From NCBI RefSeq assembly GCF_020166515.1, contig NZ_JAINZT010000002.1:124001-188000 (forward strand): a DNA stretch of 64,000 nt, read 5' to 3'. The translations under genes and the position numbers were made by a program. Below the pieces are notes generated by a model, which was not told where the DNA came from, did not search any database, and saw only the letters and a program-made list of their open reading frames with translations. This stretch comes from Robertkochia flava (GTDB lineage: Bacteria; Bacteroidota; Bacteroidia; Flavobacteriales; Flavobacteriaceae). This document shows positions 63,996 to 64,000 of the stretch, one piece after another (positions within the stretch are counted from its first letter, which is position 1; each line of letters opens with the position of its first letter).

Positions 63996-64000
63996 GGGTA

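Overview
The window looks like chromosomal DNA of a flavobacterium (Bacteroidota, Flavobacteriaceae). The evidence is: -7 boxes of the TAnnTTTG type instead of sigma70 -10 boxes; many SPII lipoprotein signals; a GH97 enzyme; several CarboxypepD_reg-like domains; an OmpA/PD40 envelope protein; a conserved flavobacterial hypothetical gene next to rsmI; and a tRNA-Ala(GGC) with the G3:U70 identity pair and a mismatched acceptor pair at position 6. No rRNA, phage, transposase, integrase or CRISPR array is visible.

Layout. 1-12000: core and envelope genes: the tail of a PD-(D/E)XK nuclease, an alpha/beta hydrolase, an aspartoacylase-like zinc amidohydrolase, an SDR, a TauE/SafE transporter, a fasciclin lipoprotein, an O-methyltransferase, a CarboxypepD_reg protein, a beta-barrel protein, a TM2 protein and an M28 peptidase. 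12000-12950: a cluster of structured repeats next to tRNA-Ala. 13000-26970: ordinary housekeeping (GNAT, MATE, enoyl-CoA hydratase, 2OG oxygenase, queD, lpxH, GH97, recJ, OsmC, AhpD-like, rsmI, tdk, alr, mscL). 27060-27660: a four-helix-bundle (S23/IVP family) gene between inverted arrays of 8-bp repeats. 27768-41185: asd, an S9 peptidase, an ABC ATPase, a GreA-C-like protein, a FAD oxidoreductase, a CIA30 protein, the minus-strand set pdxA / yceD-rpmF / fabH-accB-accC, and ribE. 41190-63000: genes are spaced further apart and separated by repeat-rich intergenic DNA. These genes are an OmpA/PD40/SPOR protein, a TPR sensor kinase, a guanine-deaminase-like enzyme, a TPR lipoprotein, a second S23 gene, a serine hydrolase, a two-subunit molybdenum hydroxylase, a MuiA-family protein with an inserted SusC-like N-terminal segment, GH130 and an M13 peptidase.

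Fatty-acid initiation and ribosome genes (yceD, rpmF, fabH, accB, accC) act together in the usual bacterial linkage, although plsX is missing. queD and lpxH are closely spaced. alr overlaps the stop of tdk. The molybdenum hydroxylase genes overlap by 4 bp.

The most unusual material is the intergenic repeat system. Short degenerate tandem repeats with periods of 6, 7, 8 or 9 bp differ from place to place. Within a place they often occur as a G-rich array on the left and a matching C-rich array on the right. They commonly start at, or contain, the stop codon of the neighbouring gene. Two such inverted pairs enclose S23-family four-helix-bundle genes, which recalls the intervening sequences (IVS) of 23S rRNA, here outside rRNA. 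One arm at the second site is also protein-coding: it encodes a tandemly duplicated lipoprotein signal peptide. A three-copy composite repeat (55.6, 59.4 and 62.1 kb) and a pair of direct repeats around a serine hydrolase gene add to this.
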